Notes: generated by a model not told the origin, from the letters alone. Counted from the first letter of the stretch, positions 20,064 to 29,110 are shown. The stretch: 64,000 bases of DNA from Candidatus Endomicrobium macrotermitis (GCA_031271405.1 JAISVT010000023.1:1-64000), one strand, 5' to 3'. Made by a program: numbers and translations.

Positions 20064-21269
20064 TTATTTTATACGAACGTTAATATATTCTACTTTCGCT
20101 GAAGGCTTTTCGGCTCCCGAAGCGATTTTGCCGAGGGTTTCATACACTTCGGCAATATGTTCGGTGTTTATTTCCCTTCCGCCCAATCCGTAAACGTAAT
20201 TTACGACTTTGGGAGACGTGATGCCTGCCGCGTACAAAGCGGCTGCTACGTCGGAATAAACCGGTGCGAAAGTTCCGGAGCAGGAATCCGCCCTGTCCAT
20301 AACGGCAACAGCTTTAACTTTAGCCAAATCTTTCGCAATCATTTCAGCCGGGAAAGGCCTGTAAACCCTGATTTTCAAAAGGCCCGCCTTAACGCCTTTT
20401 TCTCTCAAATCGTCGACAACGGTTTTCGCCGTGCCGGCTGTGGAACCTATAACGACTATCGCAATTTCGGCGTCGTCCATTTTGTATTTTTCATACATAT
20501 CGTATTTTCTTCCGAAAGTTTTTTCGAAATCTTTCGCGACGTCAAGAATTATTTGCTGCGAATCTCTCATTGCCTGCGCAAGCTGGTATCTGTGTTCAAA
20601 ATAATAGTCCTGCAAATCTATCGAACCCAAAGTATAAGGTTTTTTTACGTCAAGAAGGTATCTCTCGGGTTTGTATTCGCCTATAAAAGCTTTTACGTCG
20701 GCATCGGGATAAGTTTCTACGACTTCCATGCAATGTGAAATGATAAATCCGTCGGTGGTAACAAGCGCGGGGAGTTTCGCTTTTTCCGCGATTTTTGTGG
20801 CCTGTATCATATTATCGTAAGCTTCCTGGGAGTTTTCCGAATAAATCTGGATCCAGCCGGCGTCTCTTGCGCCCATCGTGTCGGACTGGTCGCCGTGAAT
20901 ATTGATAGGAGCGGAAATCGCCCTGTTTACTTCGGCCATAACTATCGGAAGCCTTAATCCCGAAGCTATGTAAAGCATTTCCCACATAAGAGATAAACCC
21001 TGGGATGAAGTTCCGGTCATCGCTCTTGCGCCGGCTGCCGAAGCCGCTATGGTCGCAGACATTGCGGAATGTTCGCTTTCGACGGCGACATATTCGCTTT
21101 TTACGATCCCGTCCGCGACAAACTGCGAAAAAATCTGGACTATTTCGGTCGCGGGAGTTATAGGATAAGCCGCTACTACGTCCGGTTCTATCTGGCGCAT
21201 CGCTTCGGCCATAACCTCGTTGCCCGTCTTTGCGACTATTTTGCCTTTTGAATATACTGTCTTTATCAT
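20064..21269 (-). CDS. porA: Pyruvate:ferredoxin oxidoreductase alpha subunit
   Basis: AYPITPATEIVQ...ESEHSAMSATIAASAAGARAMTGTSSQGLSLMWEML; neighbours are the beta, delta and gamma subunits. Confidence 0.92.
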   Translation of the reverse strand: MIKTVYSKGKIVAKTGNEVMAEAMRQIEPDVVAAYPITPATEIVQIFSQFVADGIVKSEYVAVESEHSAMSATIAASAAGARAMTGTSSQGLSLMWEMLYIASGLRLPIVMAEVNRAISAPINIHGDQSDTMGARDAGWIQIYSENSQEAYDNMIQATKIAEKAKLPALVTTDGFIISHCMEVVETYPDADVKAFIGEYKPERYLLDVKKPYTLGSIDLQDYYFEHRYQLAQAMRDSQQIILDVAKDFEKTFGRKYDMYEKYKMDDAEIAIVVIGSTAGTAKTVVDDLREKGVKAGLLKIRVYRPFPAEMIAKDLAKVKAVAVMDRADSCSGTFAPVYSDVAAALYAAGITSPKVVNYVYGLGGREINTEHIAEVYETLGKIASGAEKPSAKVEYINVRIK

Positions 21270-21283
21270 TTTAACCTCTTGAA

Positions 21284-21365
21284 TTGGAAGTTTGGAGGGC
21301 TTGGAAGTTTGGCAGAGCCAACAACGGCTGCCGGACTTCTAAACTTCCGAGCTTCTAAACTTCAT
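21284..21365. repeat. Heptamer-phased inverted-repeat element B (porD 3' end)
   Basis: ggaagtttggagggcttggaagtttggcagagcc ... ggctgccggacttctaaacttccgagcttctaaacttc. Confidence 0.75.
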
Positions 21366-21371
21366 CTTTTA

Positions 21372-21680
21372 TTATTTCTTCTCAACTTCCATAGTTATGG
21401 CCTGAATTTTAACGGGGCATTCTTTCGCGCAGATTCCGCAGCCTTTGCAGAAATCGTAATCTATTCCCGTAACGACCGTAGTCTTTTTTTCGTCCGGCGC
21501 TATTTTAATTGAAGAATCCGGGCATGAAATCCAGCAGGCCAGGCAATGAATGCATTTATCTTTGTTCCATACCGGTTTATTAGAACGCCAACTGCCCGTA
21601 TGAAAATCCTGAGCCGTACCGGCTTCGACAATGTCCCCTGCCGGAAGTTCGGCGGCTGATAGTTTTTTGTTTTCTGACAT
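21372..21680 (-). CDS. porD: Pyruvate:ferredoxin oxidoreductase delta subunit (2x 4Fe-4S ferredoxin)
   Basis: CIHCLACWISCPDSSIKI ... CKGCGICAKECPVK. Confidence 0.92.
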   Translation of the reverse strand: MSENKKLSAAELPAGDIVEAGTAQDFHTGSWRSNKPVWNKDKCIHCLACWISCPDSSIKIAPDEKKTTVVTGIDYDFCKGCGICAKECPVKIQAITMEVEKK

Positions 21681-21736
21681 ATTTTCTCTCCTTAACTTCT
21701 TATAACGGCAAAAAAATTTGAGGCTTGTTTTATTTA

Positions 21737-22321
21737 TTAGCCGTGGCTTTTTACTTCGTCATACGCGCGTTTAATCGACGACAGATTTCCTTCGATAACT
21801 TCCGGTTTGTGGCGGAATTTTACGGCAAGTTTCCCCTTCGTGTCTTCCAAAACGCCGTTAATGTCCAAATTGCCGATAACTTTTACCAAAGCGCCGAGCA
21901 AAGGCGTATTGGGATAATCTTTACCGATGGTCTCTTTTGCAATCTGCGAAGCGTTTACGACATAAACCTGGCTTGCGTCAATGCCGAGCTGATTTGAAAT
22001 TTCCTGCGCTGAAAAAGAGGTGTTCACTATGATTTTTCCGTCTTTGCCGACGCCTTCGGTTACGGCAACCGACTCGATAAGGGTGGGGTCTAAAATAACT
22101 ACGAAATCGGGATTTGTGACTCCGGAATGAACGGTTATCGGATCTTCGCTCACTCTGTTGAAAGACTGAACCGGCGCGCCCATTCTTTCCGGGCCGTATT
22201 CGGGAAACGCCTGAATATACTTTCCCGTAGCCAAAACGGCTTCGGCAAACAAAAGCGCGGCCGTTTTTGCGCCCTGGCCGCCGCGTCCGTGCCAACGAAC
22301 TTCAATCATTTTTGCTGACAT
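21737..22321 (-). CDS. porC: Pyruvate:ferredoxin oxidoreductase gamma subunit
   Basis: MIEVRWHGRGGQGAKTAALLFAEAVLATGKYIQAFPEYGPERMGAPV. Confidence 0.93.
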   Translation of the reverse strand: MSAKMIEVRWHGRGGQGAKTAALLFAEAVLATGKYIQAFPEYGPERMGAPVQSFNRVSEDPITVHSGVTNPDFVVILDPTLIESVAVTEGVGKDGKIIVNTSFSAQEISNQLGIDASQVYVVNASQIAKETIGKDYPNTPLLGALVKVIGNLDINGVLEDTKGKLAVKFRHKPEVIEGNLSSIKRAYDEVKSHG

Positions 22322-22346
22322 CGTTTTACTCCTTTATTTAACAACA

Positions 22347-22457
22347 GTGTGAAGTTTGGAGTGAGCAATTAATGCGTTTCGGCACAGCCGAAACACGATT
22401 AACGGGTTTTCGCATAAAGCGAAAACGCATTAACTTCACTCTCAACTTTTCACTCTG
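22347..22457. repeat. Inverted-repeat element C with two internal hairpins (recR 3' end)
   Basis: gtgtgaagtttggagtgagcaattaatgcgt ... acgcattaacttcactctcaacttttcactctg; internal gtttcggcacagccgaaac and gttttcgcataaagcgaaaac. Confidence 0.8.
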
Positions 22458-22464
22458 TCTTTAT

Positions 22465-23061
22465 TTACATTTCTTTACGTCCGGAAATTGCACGGGAAAT
22501 AGTAAGCTCGTCGGCATATTCTATGTCCCCGCCGACCGGCAAACCGTACCCAAGCCTTGTCGCTTTGATTCCGAGTGTTTTTATTATCTCTGCAAGATAA
22601 ACGGCAGTGGTTTCGCCTTTGGAGTCCGTATCCGTCGCAAGTATAACCTCGGCAATTCTATCACTTTTTAACCTTTTTATCAACTTGTCAACCCTTATGT
22701 CGTCCGGCCCCACGGCGTCTAAAGGCGAAAGCGCGCCGCCAAGCACGAAATAAAGCCCTTTATAGTCTTTTGCCTTGCTTACGGCTATCAAATCCTGCGG
22801 GGTTTCGACAACGCAGATCACATCGCGTTCCCTTGACATATCCGAACAAACGGGGCAGGGGTTGGTTTCGCTCAAATTGCAGCAGACATCGCAGTATTTC
22901 ATTGTCCGCCTTGCTTTTTGTATCGAATCTATAAGCCTGTCAACCTCGCCCTGCTGCATTTTCAGTATATGATAGCTTAAGCGTTCCGCCATTTTCGGGC
23001 CGACGCCGGGCAGTTTCTTTATTATTTCAACCATTTTTTCTACGGATTGGGGCCTATTCAT
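22465..23061 (-). CDS. recR: Recombination mediator RecR
   Basis: LPGVGPKMAERLSYHIL; CDVCCNLSETNPCPVC zinc finger; Toprim VVETPQDL. Confidence 0.96.
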   Translation of the reverse strand: MNRPQSVEKMVEIIKKLPGVGPKMAERLSYHILKMQQGEVDRLIDSIQKARRTMKYCDVCCNLSETNPCPVCSDMSRERDVICVVETPQDLIAVSKAKDYKGLYFVLGGALSPLDAVGPDDIRVDKLIKRLKSDRIAEVILATDTDSKGETTAVYLAEIIKTLGIKATRLGYGLPVGGDIEYADELTISRAISGRKEM

Positions 23062-23062
23062 A

Positions 23063-24238
23063 TCAAAGTCCGCCCAGCCCCTTGAAAGCGCCTTTTATGC
23101 CTTTTTTAAGCATATTTTTGCCTTCCTCTTTAACGGTTTCCTTTATTGATTCTTTCAAAGCTTTTATAATCTCTTTTTTCATCCGCTCCGTCATTACGCC
23201 GTAAATATCGGGTTTGTTTGTAAACTCTTTAGGAACCTTCCCTTTGCCTTTTTTGATATTTGCAGGAACAAAAGTTGAAGGGGCTGCTTCGCCGGGCTTT
23301 AAAACTTTAAAAGATTTTGTTCTTATTATGCAGAAAATTCCGTCAGGAAAAATTTCTTTAAACACCGGAGATTTCATAATCGTTTCGGAAGGATAGAATA
23401 ATGTTGTTCCTTCTATCTGTTTATACCCGGAAAAAATCATTTCCGAAAAATTCTCGGTATTATTCGAAATTTCCCCGGCTATTTTGCGTTTTTCTTCCTC
23501 GCTTTTATCGCTATGTTCTTTAGATTCGGCGACCTTATTATAGACTGCTTCTTCCGTAATTTTAACTTTACCCGCATTTAATAATAAAGTTTTCTTATCT
23601 ATAAATGACTTAATCTCAAACGGGGACATTATGCTAAGCGCAAATTCTTCAGCCGTTATTTCTTCTCCGGTCGCCGCCATATTTTCAATTCTTTCTCTGC
23701 TTTTTTTAGCTTCTTTATCTTTTACCGACATATTGATTACGTATTCTTTTCCGTCTTTGGCCTGACTTGAATCAAAAGAAATATCAAGCGAATCATATAT
23801 TTTGCTTTCTCCCGCAACTGCATTATAAGTACTTATACTTCCCGTATCCCTTACTACCATATAATCGCTAAAAGTGATTACTCCGCCGGAATATACGTAT
23901 TTAGTGCTTGAATAAGCGGTTTGTCCGGCGGCTATCAACGAAGCGTATATATATCCGTCCATTTCGGGACTTGTAGATTTGGCGTCCATTCTTCTATTTT
24001 CGCCGTCAACCGTTTCCTTTATGGTTACGGTAACATCTTTGCCGGCGCCGGACACGCTTTTAGATTCGTATTCATACTCGACTTCATAAGACTTAATCTT
24101 ATGCAAATTACCATGCAATATTTTGCCGTCAGATTTTTTCAACACGTCTTCAGCCGTCAAGGCAAAAACGTTTGACGCGGCAAAACACAGCAACACGGAC
24201 AAAACAATGTTTTTCATTTTCATGCCTTTAAATTTCAA
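23063..24238 (-). CDS. Hypothetical secreted protein (outer-membrane-lipoprotein-sorting-like)
   Basis: Signal peptide MKNIVLSVLLCFAASNVFALTAEDVLKKSDGK; no family recognised with confidence. Confidence 0.6.
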   Translation of the reverse strand: MKFKGMKMKNIVLSVLLCFAASNVFALTAEDVLKKSDGKILHGNLHKIKSYEVEYEYESKSVSGAGKDVTVTIKETVDGENRRMDAKSTSPEMDGYIYASLIAAGQTAYSSTKYVYSGGVITFSDYMVVRDTGSISTYNAVAGESKIYDSLDISFDSSQAKDGKEYVINMSVKDKEAKKSRERIENMAATGEEITAEEFALSIMSPFEIKSFIDKKTLLLNAGKVKITEEAVYNKVAESKEHSDKSEEEKRKIAGEISNNTENFSEMIFSGYKQIEGTTLFYPSETIMKSPVFKEIFPDGIFCIIRTKSFKVLKPGEAAPSTFVPANIKKGKGKVPKEFTNKPDIYGVMTERMKKEIIKALKESIKETVKEEGKNMLKKGIKGAFKGLGGL

Positions 24239-24245
24239 TACCGTA

Positions 24246-25889
24246 TCAGATTTTTTTAGCGGCGCCTGCGCCGAATTTTTTGGCTATTTCTTCTATGTGT
24301 CCCGGAACGGCGGTTTTGGCGCTTTCTTTCAGATCTTCGACCACTTTATATTCAACCGTTGATTGCGGCCGTTCTTCTTTGGATACTATTTCGGTTTCTT
24401 TGTTTTCAGCGGCTATGTCTTCAACCGTTACTTTTACCGCTATGTCCAAACCCGTTTTTCTTTTGTAAAGTTTTGAAATTTGCTCGTGAAACTCCATAAC
24501 GCCGTCATAATCGAACTTATTTGAAACCGATATCTGTATCGAAACGGGCGATATTATTTTTACAAGCGTTTTGGAAAGCGACTGCGAAGTAAGCGGATGT
24601 TTTTTTGTTATTTCCGAAACTATTTCGTTCCACGCGCCTATCAAATCCGCGGCGTCTGCCGCCGCGTCAACGACAACGGGCGCATCGCTTTGCAAAACCG
24701 CGCTCTTTTCAACGGCGGAATAAGAAGACGGCGTTTCGGACGCGTAATCTCCGGAAAACTTGACGCTTTTTTCAAGTTCGGAAATTTTATTTATGAGCTC
24801 GCCGACATTATAATAAGGCTCGGACATTTTCAAAAGGTACATTTCAAGCAGAATTCTGGGTTGGTCGTGCCAGCGCATCTCTTCCAAAGCCTTGGAAAGA
24901 AGATTATTCATCCTGACATGCCTTGAAACCGTAAACAGCGTTTTCTGCGTTTCGTAAAGTTTCTTTTCTTCGGACGAAATTTCTGCGATTTCCGGGTTTA
25001 TCGAATATATCATTACCCTGCGCAGATGGTCTCTTAAATCTCTCGCAAACTGCAAAACGTTATAGCCCTGCTCCGATATTTCTTTAACGGTTTTCAAAAT
25101 GGTCTGCATATCGCCTTTTGCAAGATTTTCGGTGACCGAAGCTATTATTTCTTTCGGCAAAAGCCCCAAAAGGCCTCTTATGTATTCGCCCGTAATTTTG
25201 CCCGAATTTGACGAAACGGCCTGATCGAGCAGGCTTAAAGCGTCTCTCATAGAACCGCCCGAAGCGCTTACCACTATGTTTAACGCTTCGTCGTCTATTT
25301 CAAAACCTTCTTTAACGCCGATATTTTTTATGGCCGAGGCGATTTCTTTTGAAGAAATAAGTTTGAATCTGTGCCTTTGGCATCTTGAAAGTATCGTGAC
25401 GGGGATTTTGTGCTGTTCGGTGGTGGCAAGTATAAAAACCACGTGTTCAGGCGGTTCTTCAAGGGTTTTAAGAAGCGCGTTAAAAGCGCCCGAACTTAAC
25501 ATATGGACTTCGTCTATTATGTAAATTTTGTATTTTGAGCTTGCCGGCGAAAACTTTACGTTTTCGCGCAGTTCCCTTACGTTTTCAACGCCGTTATTCG
25601 ACGCGCCGTCTATTTCAAAAACGTCAACGCTCGAACTTTTGCCTATTTCTATGCAGTTTTCGCATACGCCGCAAGGCTGTGTGGCAGGTCCTTCTTTGCA
25701 GTTTAAAGCTTTGGCAAGAATTCTTGCCATTGTGGTTTTTCCGCAGCCTCTGGGCCCTGAAAAAAGATAGGCGTGGGCAATGCGTTTTTCCGAAATGGCG
25801 TTTTTAAGGGTTTGGGATATGTGTTCCTGACCGATTACTTCGTCAAAATTTTGGGGTCTGAACTTTCTGGCTAAAACAAGATATGACAT
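24246..25889 (-). CDS. dnaX: DNA polymerase III subunit gamma/tau
   Basis: MSYLVLARKFRPQNFDEVIGQEHISQTLKNAI...LFSGPRGCGKTTMARILAKALNC. Confidence 0.96.
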   Translation of the reverse strand: MSYLVLARKFRPQNFDEVIGQEHISQTLKNAISEKRIAHAYLFSGPRGCGKTTMARILAKALNCKEGPATQPCGVCENCIEIGKSSSVDVFEIDGASNNGVENVRELRENVKFSPASSKYKIYIIDEVHMLSSGAFNALLKTLEEPPEHVVFILATTEQHKIPVTILSRCQRHRFKLISSKEIASAIKNIGVKEGFEIDDEALNIVVSASGGSMRDALSLLDQAVSSNSGKITGEYIRGLLGLLPKEIIASVTENLAKGDMQTILKTVKEISEQGYNVLQFARDLRDHLRRVMIYSINPEIAEISSEEKKLYETQKTLFTVSRHVRMNNLLSKALEEMRWHDQPRILLEMYLLKMSEPYYNVGELINKISELEKSVKFSGDYASETPSSYSAVEKSAVLQSDAPVVVDAAADAADLIGAWNEIVSEITKKHPLTSQSLSKTLVKIISPVSIQISVSNKFDYDGVMEFHEQISKLYKRKTGLDIAVKVTVEDIAAENKETEIVSKEERPQSTVEYKVVEDLKESAKTAVPGHIEEIAKKFGAGAAKKI

Positions 25890-26032
25890 AATAGCACCGT
25901 TTGACAGTTAAAGTTAACAAAAATAATGCGTCTATTATACATAAACGGGAACGATATTGAAAGGCTGAAATTTGACAGTTATGATTATTATTGGTTAAAT
26001 GAAACTGATTTTTAAAGTAAAGGAAGGCTTAA

Positions 26033-26266
26033 ATGATACGGCTTTTGATGGCGTTGGTCATAGTTTCGCTGCTTACGCTTTTGATATTTTCAATCAACGA
26101 AAAAAGCATAGACGGCATATTTAAGTCTATGGAAAAAGAGGGCGTAATAACCGAAAACCAAAGTTCTTCCCGAGACATAAACGCGATAACGTCAAAATTC
26201 AAGAAAGCCGCGGATGAGTACTCGAAATCAACGGAAAAAACTTTGTCCGAACTTGAAAACATGTAA
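26033..26266 (+). CDS. Small hypothetical protein with one N-terminal TM helix
   Basis: 77 aa, MIRLLMALVIVSLLTLLIFSI...; followed directly by a strong terminator. Confidence 0.5.
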   Translation: MIRLLMALVIVSLLTLLIFSINEKSIDGIFKSMEKEGVITENQSSSRDINAITSKFKKAADEYSKSTEKTLSELENM

Positions 26267-26289
26267 AACGGCTGTTATACCCGAATAGG

Positions 26290-26329
26290 AAAAGGCGTTT
26301 AGAGCAGAATAGCTCTAAACGCCTTTTTT
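26290..26329 (+). terminator. Intrinsic terminator
   Basis: aaaggcgtttagagc agaata gctctaaacgccttttttt. Confidence 0.9.
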
Positions 26330-26354
26330 GCAGGTAAAACCTGATTTTATTTCT

Positions 26355-26427
26355 GAATTATCCCCCGACAGGCAGTTATCTCCCCGCTGCTGCGCGCAGG
26401 ATGACAATGCGCATAATGGGATAATTC
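26355..26427. repeat. Short TIR-bounded (MITE/REP-like) element, copy 1
   Basis: GAATTATCCC...GGGATAATTC termini; interior matches the reverse complement of 32181-32264. Confidence 0.75.
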
Positions 26428-26431
26428 CGAT

Positions 26432-26998
26432 TTATTTTATGAAATTAACAAAATCCTCTTTACGGGGAGCAGCCATAGGAATAGGCTTGGACGTATATCC
26501 CACAACAAGAGTGTACATCGGCGTATAGCCTTCCGGAATCTCCAAATCTTTCATGAAACCCGGGCCGGACTCGGTCGAGAGCGCCGAAAGGGCGGTAACG
26601 ACAACGCACGCTTGAAGCCCCAAACTCTGCGCCGCATAATACATGTTCATAAGAGCAACGGCGCAATCTCCGGAAGCGTTTTCCACGCTATTCTGCCCGG
26701 AAATAAAAATTACAGTGGGAGCATTAAAAAAATAATGAAAGTTCGGCGCGATGAGCCACGGCATCGATTTGATTTGCTCGGACGGATTTTTTTGCAATGC
26801 GCCTTTTGCCGAATCTACCATTTTGTCGAGCAGAGATTTCTTCTGCACCACGGTAAAATACCACGGCTGGCGGTTCCAGGCGCTCGGCGCCTGCCTGCCG
26901 GCTTCAAGGATCGCTTTCAAATCGTCTTCCTTTATCTGGTCGGGCTTAAAATCCCTAACGGATCTTCTTTCATGGATGATTTTCAGCACTTCATTCAT
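26432..26998 (-). CDS. Nitroreductase family protein
   Basis: IHERRSVRDFKPDQIKEDDLKAILEAGRQAPSAWNRQPWYFTVV. Confidence 0.9.
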   Translation of the reverse strand: MNEVLKIIHERRSVRDFKPDQIKEDDLKAILEAGRQAPSAWNRQPWYFTVVQKKSLLDKMVDSAKGALQKNPSEQIKSMPWLIAPNFHYFFNAPTVIFISGQNSVENASGDCAVALMNMYYAAQSLGLQACVVVTALSALSTESGPGFMKDLEIPEGYTPMYTLVVGYTSKPIPMAAPRKEDFVNFIK

Positions 26999-27365
26999 AA
27001 CCGCTCTCCTTATTTTAATTTTTATTTTAAAAACATATTGTATTAATTGATTAAATGACCGTCAATACCTAAAAGAGCAAGAGTATTCGGCAAACTTTCA
27101 AGAACAATCCCGCGATACTGCCGATCCCTTTCCAGTATTGCTGCATTTTCCGAACTTTTTATGTTTCGCTGTATTGCTCATAAAAAATAAGCCCGGATCA
27201 TACAGAGGCTCAAAGTTTAATTATTCCCGCGCGGATTCATTTATAAAAACGAAAACTCGGAACTCCCGAACGCCGGACATTACAAGTCTTTTTTATGCTG
27301 TATACATTAAGCTTTTCGAAGGGTTTTTGTGTTTTGCGGAGCGGAAAAGAAACTGCAAAGACGAA

Positions 27366-27438
27366 TGGAGCTGATCGGGATTGAACCGACGGCCTCTTCG
27401 TTGCGAACGAAGCGCTCTCCCAGCTGAGCTACAGCCCC
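27366..27438 (-). tRNA. tRNA-Ala (anticodon CGC)
   Basis: GGGGCTGTAGCTCAGCTGGGAGAGCGCTTCGTTCGCAACGAAGAGGCCGTCGGTTCAATCCCGATCAGCTCCA; anticodon loop TTCGCAA. Confidence 0.95.
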
Positions 27439-27591
27439 ATTTTAAACTGCAATTACAAATTTCAAATTACGAATTACTTTTTGCGGCTTTGGGTTAGGTA
27501 TTATAGCAAATTTTTTAAAAACAGCAAATTTAGAAAAGTTCGGATGTCATATCCAAACAACAATCGGACAGTTGCATGCATGAAATCCAAA

Positions 27592-27680
27592 TTTTCCTCT
27601 ATCCCTTGCGGGAGATGATGGGATGAAACCCCTCACTCTCTTGCTTTGCAAGTCCCTCTCCCGCAAGCGGCGAGGGAAAA
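27592..27680. repeat. Palindromic intergenic repeat
   Basis: ttttcctctatcccttgcgggaga ... tctcccgcaagcggcgagggaaaa (arms nearly reverse complementary), with internal cttgctttgcaag. Confidence 0.6.
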
Positions 27681-27686
27681 ACATTT

Positions 27687-27717
27687 GAAAACCACCGGCG
27701 CATTGCCGGTGGTTTTC
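27687..27717. terminator. Hairpin terminator (downstream of porin gene)
   Basis: gaaaaccaccggc gcatt gccggtggttttc, perfect stem. Confidence 0.75.
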
Positions 27718-27736
27718 ACGTATAAAGAAGTTCGGT

Positions 27737-28900
27737 TTAGAAATTAATTTGCGTTCTTATGCCGAAAGCAAACAAATCGCCGCCGGCTGCGGCATTGCCG
27801 CCCATAGGTTTTACGGCATATTGGAATACCGGAGTGAGTTCCATATTTTCGCTTATGCTTAACTTATAGTATATTTCCGCCTGGGTTTCGGCGTCTTTTT
27901 TCAGGCCGTTCGCTTCAGCCCAATCTTTAGAAACTATATTCTGTCCGAACGCCAATCCGGCAATATCATTTTCCCTGTTCAACAGGGCTCCTTTAAACTG
28001 CGCTCCGAAACTCCACGAATTTGCTACGGGATTTTCGTCATCGGCAATTTTAGGGTTTTTGTAACCGTATCTTGCAAAAAGCGAAACGGTTTCGTTTAAC
28101 GGACGGTCGAAACTTATAGAAAACCCGTAACTATTTTCACTGCCCGCGTCTTCATTGCTTGACCAATACATCAAACGGTAATTGCCTTTGCCGGAATATT
28201 TAAACGCTGCCTGCACCGCGTTAAAACCGTTGCCGTCTATTTGTCCCAAGTCTTCATTTTGGTTAAAATAAGCGTACGTTATGTCCAAAAACCCGGCAGG
28301 GGAATAAGTCATTCTTAAACCCGGATTATTGTCCGGCAGGGAAACGGCCGGATTGTTTACAAACATAGAAGCCAAAAATTGCCCGGTTTCGTCGTTTGCT
28401 ATTTCGTTTTCGTCAAAGTATCCCGCGGGGTTCAGTTTTCCGAAAGTCAAAGTAATTTTATCGCCGAACAAATTTTGTTGATACCACAATTCGCTGACGC
28501 TCAAGAAGCTTTCCGTTGTTCCGGCATCGGTATTTAAAGAACTGTAAAGCCGAAGATTATCGTTTAAACCTTCACCCTGCAAACCCTCAATATGAAGAAA
28601 AACCTTTGCTCCGTCAGAAAATTCTTTGCCGAACCCCAAATCCAGCGAATATGACCCGTCGGTTCTGCCTTTATTTGATCCGTCATTGGATTTATTTACG
28701 CCCTGCAAGACAAATGTTGCGCCGATTTCGGCAGCAAGTCCTAAATATTCGGAAATACTGCCTTTTTCTTTTGACGCTTTCATTTCCGCGATTTCTTTTT
28801 TAAGCTGTTCTATTTCATACTCAACTGCCGCAGCCGCGCAAAAGCTGCTTCCGATAAATACCGCCGACATACTAAGTATCGCAATCACACCTTTTTTCAT
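27737..28900 (-). CDS. Outer-membrane porin (OprB/OprO-like)
   Basis: Signal peptide, short coiled-coil (EYEIEQLKKEIAEMKASKEKG), beta-barrel strands, terminal Phe (GIRTQINF). Confidence 0.8.
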   Translation of the reverse strand: MKKGVIAILSMSAVFIGSSFCAAAAVEYEIEQLKKEIAEMKASKEKGSISEYLGLAAEIGATFVLQGVNKSNDGSNKGRTDGSYSLDLGFGKEFSDGAKVFLHIEGLQGEGLNDNLRLYSSLNTDAGTTESFLSVSELWYQQNLFGDKITLTFGKLNPAGYFDENEIANDETGQFLASMFVNNPAVSLPDNNPGLRMTYSPAGFLDITYAYFNQNEDLGQIDGNGFNAVQAAFKYSGKGNYRLMYWSSNEDAGSENSYGFSISFDRPLNETVSLFARYGYKNPKIADDENPVANSWSFGAQFKGALLNRENDIAGLAFGQNIVSKDWAEANGLKKDAETQAEIYYKLSISENMELTPVFQYAVKPMGGNAAAGGDLFAFGIRTQINF

Positions 28901-28937
28901 TTAAAAACTCGCTCCTTTTTTCATTAATAATACTTTG

Positions 28938-28951
28938 TTAGTTTAGACTAA
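28938..28951. promoter_or_regulatory. DtxR-family-like operator TTAG-N6-CTAA upstream of porin
   Basis: ttagtttagactaa; same pattern upstream of feoA and of the DtxR-like regulator. Confidence 0.6.
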
Positions 28952-28978
28952 CTTGAAAGACAAAAAAAAATTACCTCC

Positions 28979-29110
28979 TTATTTTTTATATCTGCAAATT
29001 TTAGAACAGTCTTTATTATCGCAGCAGCCGCATTTATTTTTCATAAAATGCCGTATTAAAAGAACAATCGCTAAAATTACAGCCGTAAATACTATTATCG
29101 TTTGTGCCAT
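28979..29110 (-). CDS. FeoB-associated small Cys-rich membrane protein
   Basis: 43 aa: MAQTIIVFTAVILAIVLLIRHFMKNKCGCCDNKDCSKICRYKK; immediately downstream of feoB; below the ORF-track size cutoff. Confidence 0.8.
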   Translation of the reverse strand: MAQTIIVFTAVILAIVLLIRHFMKNKCGCCDNKDCSKICRYKK

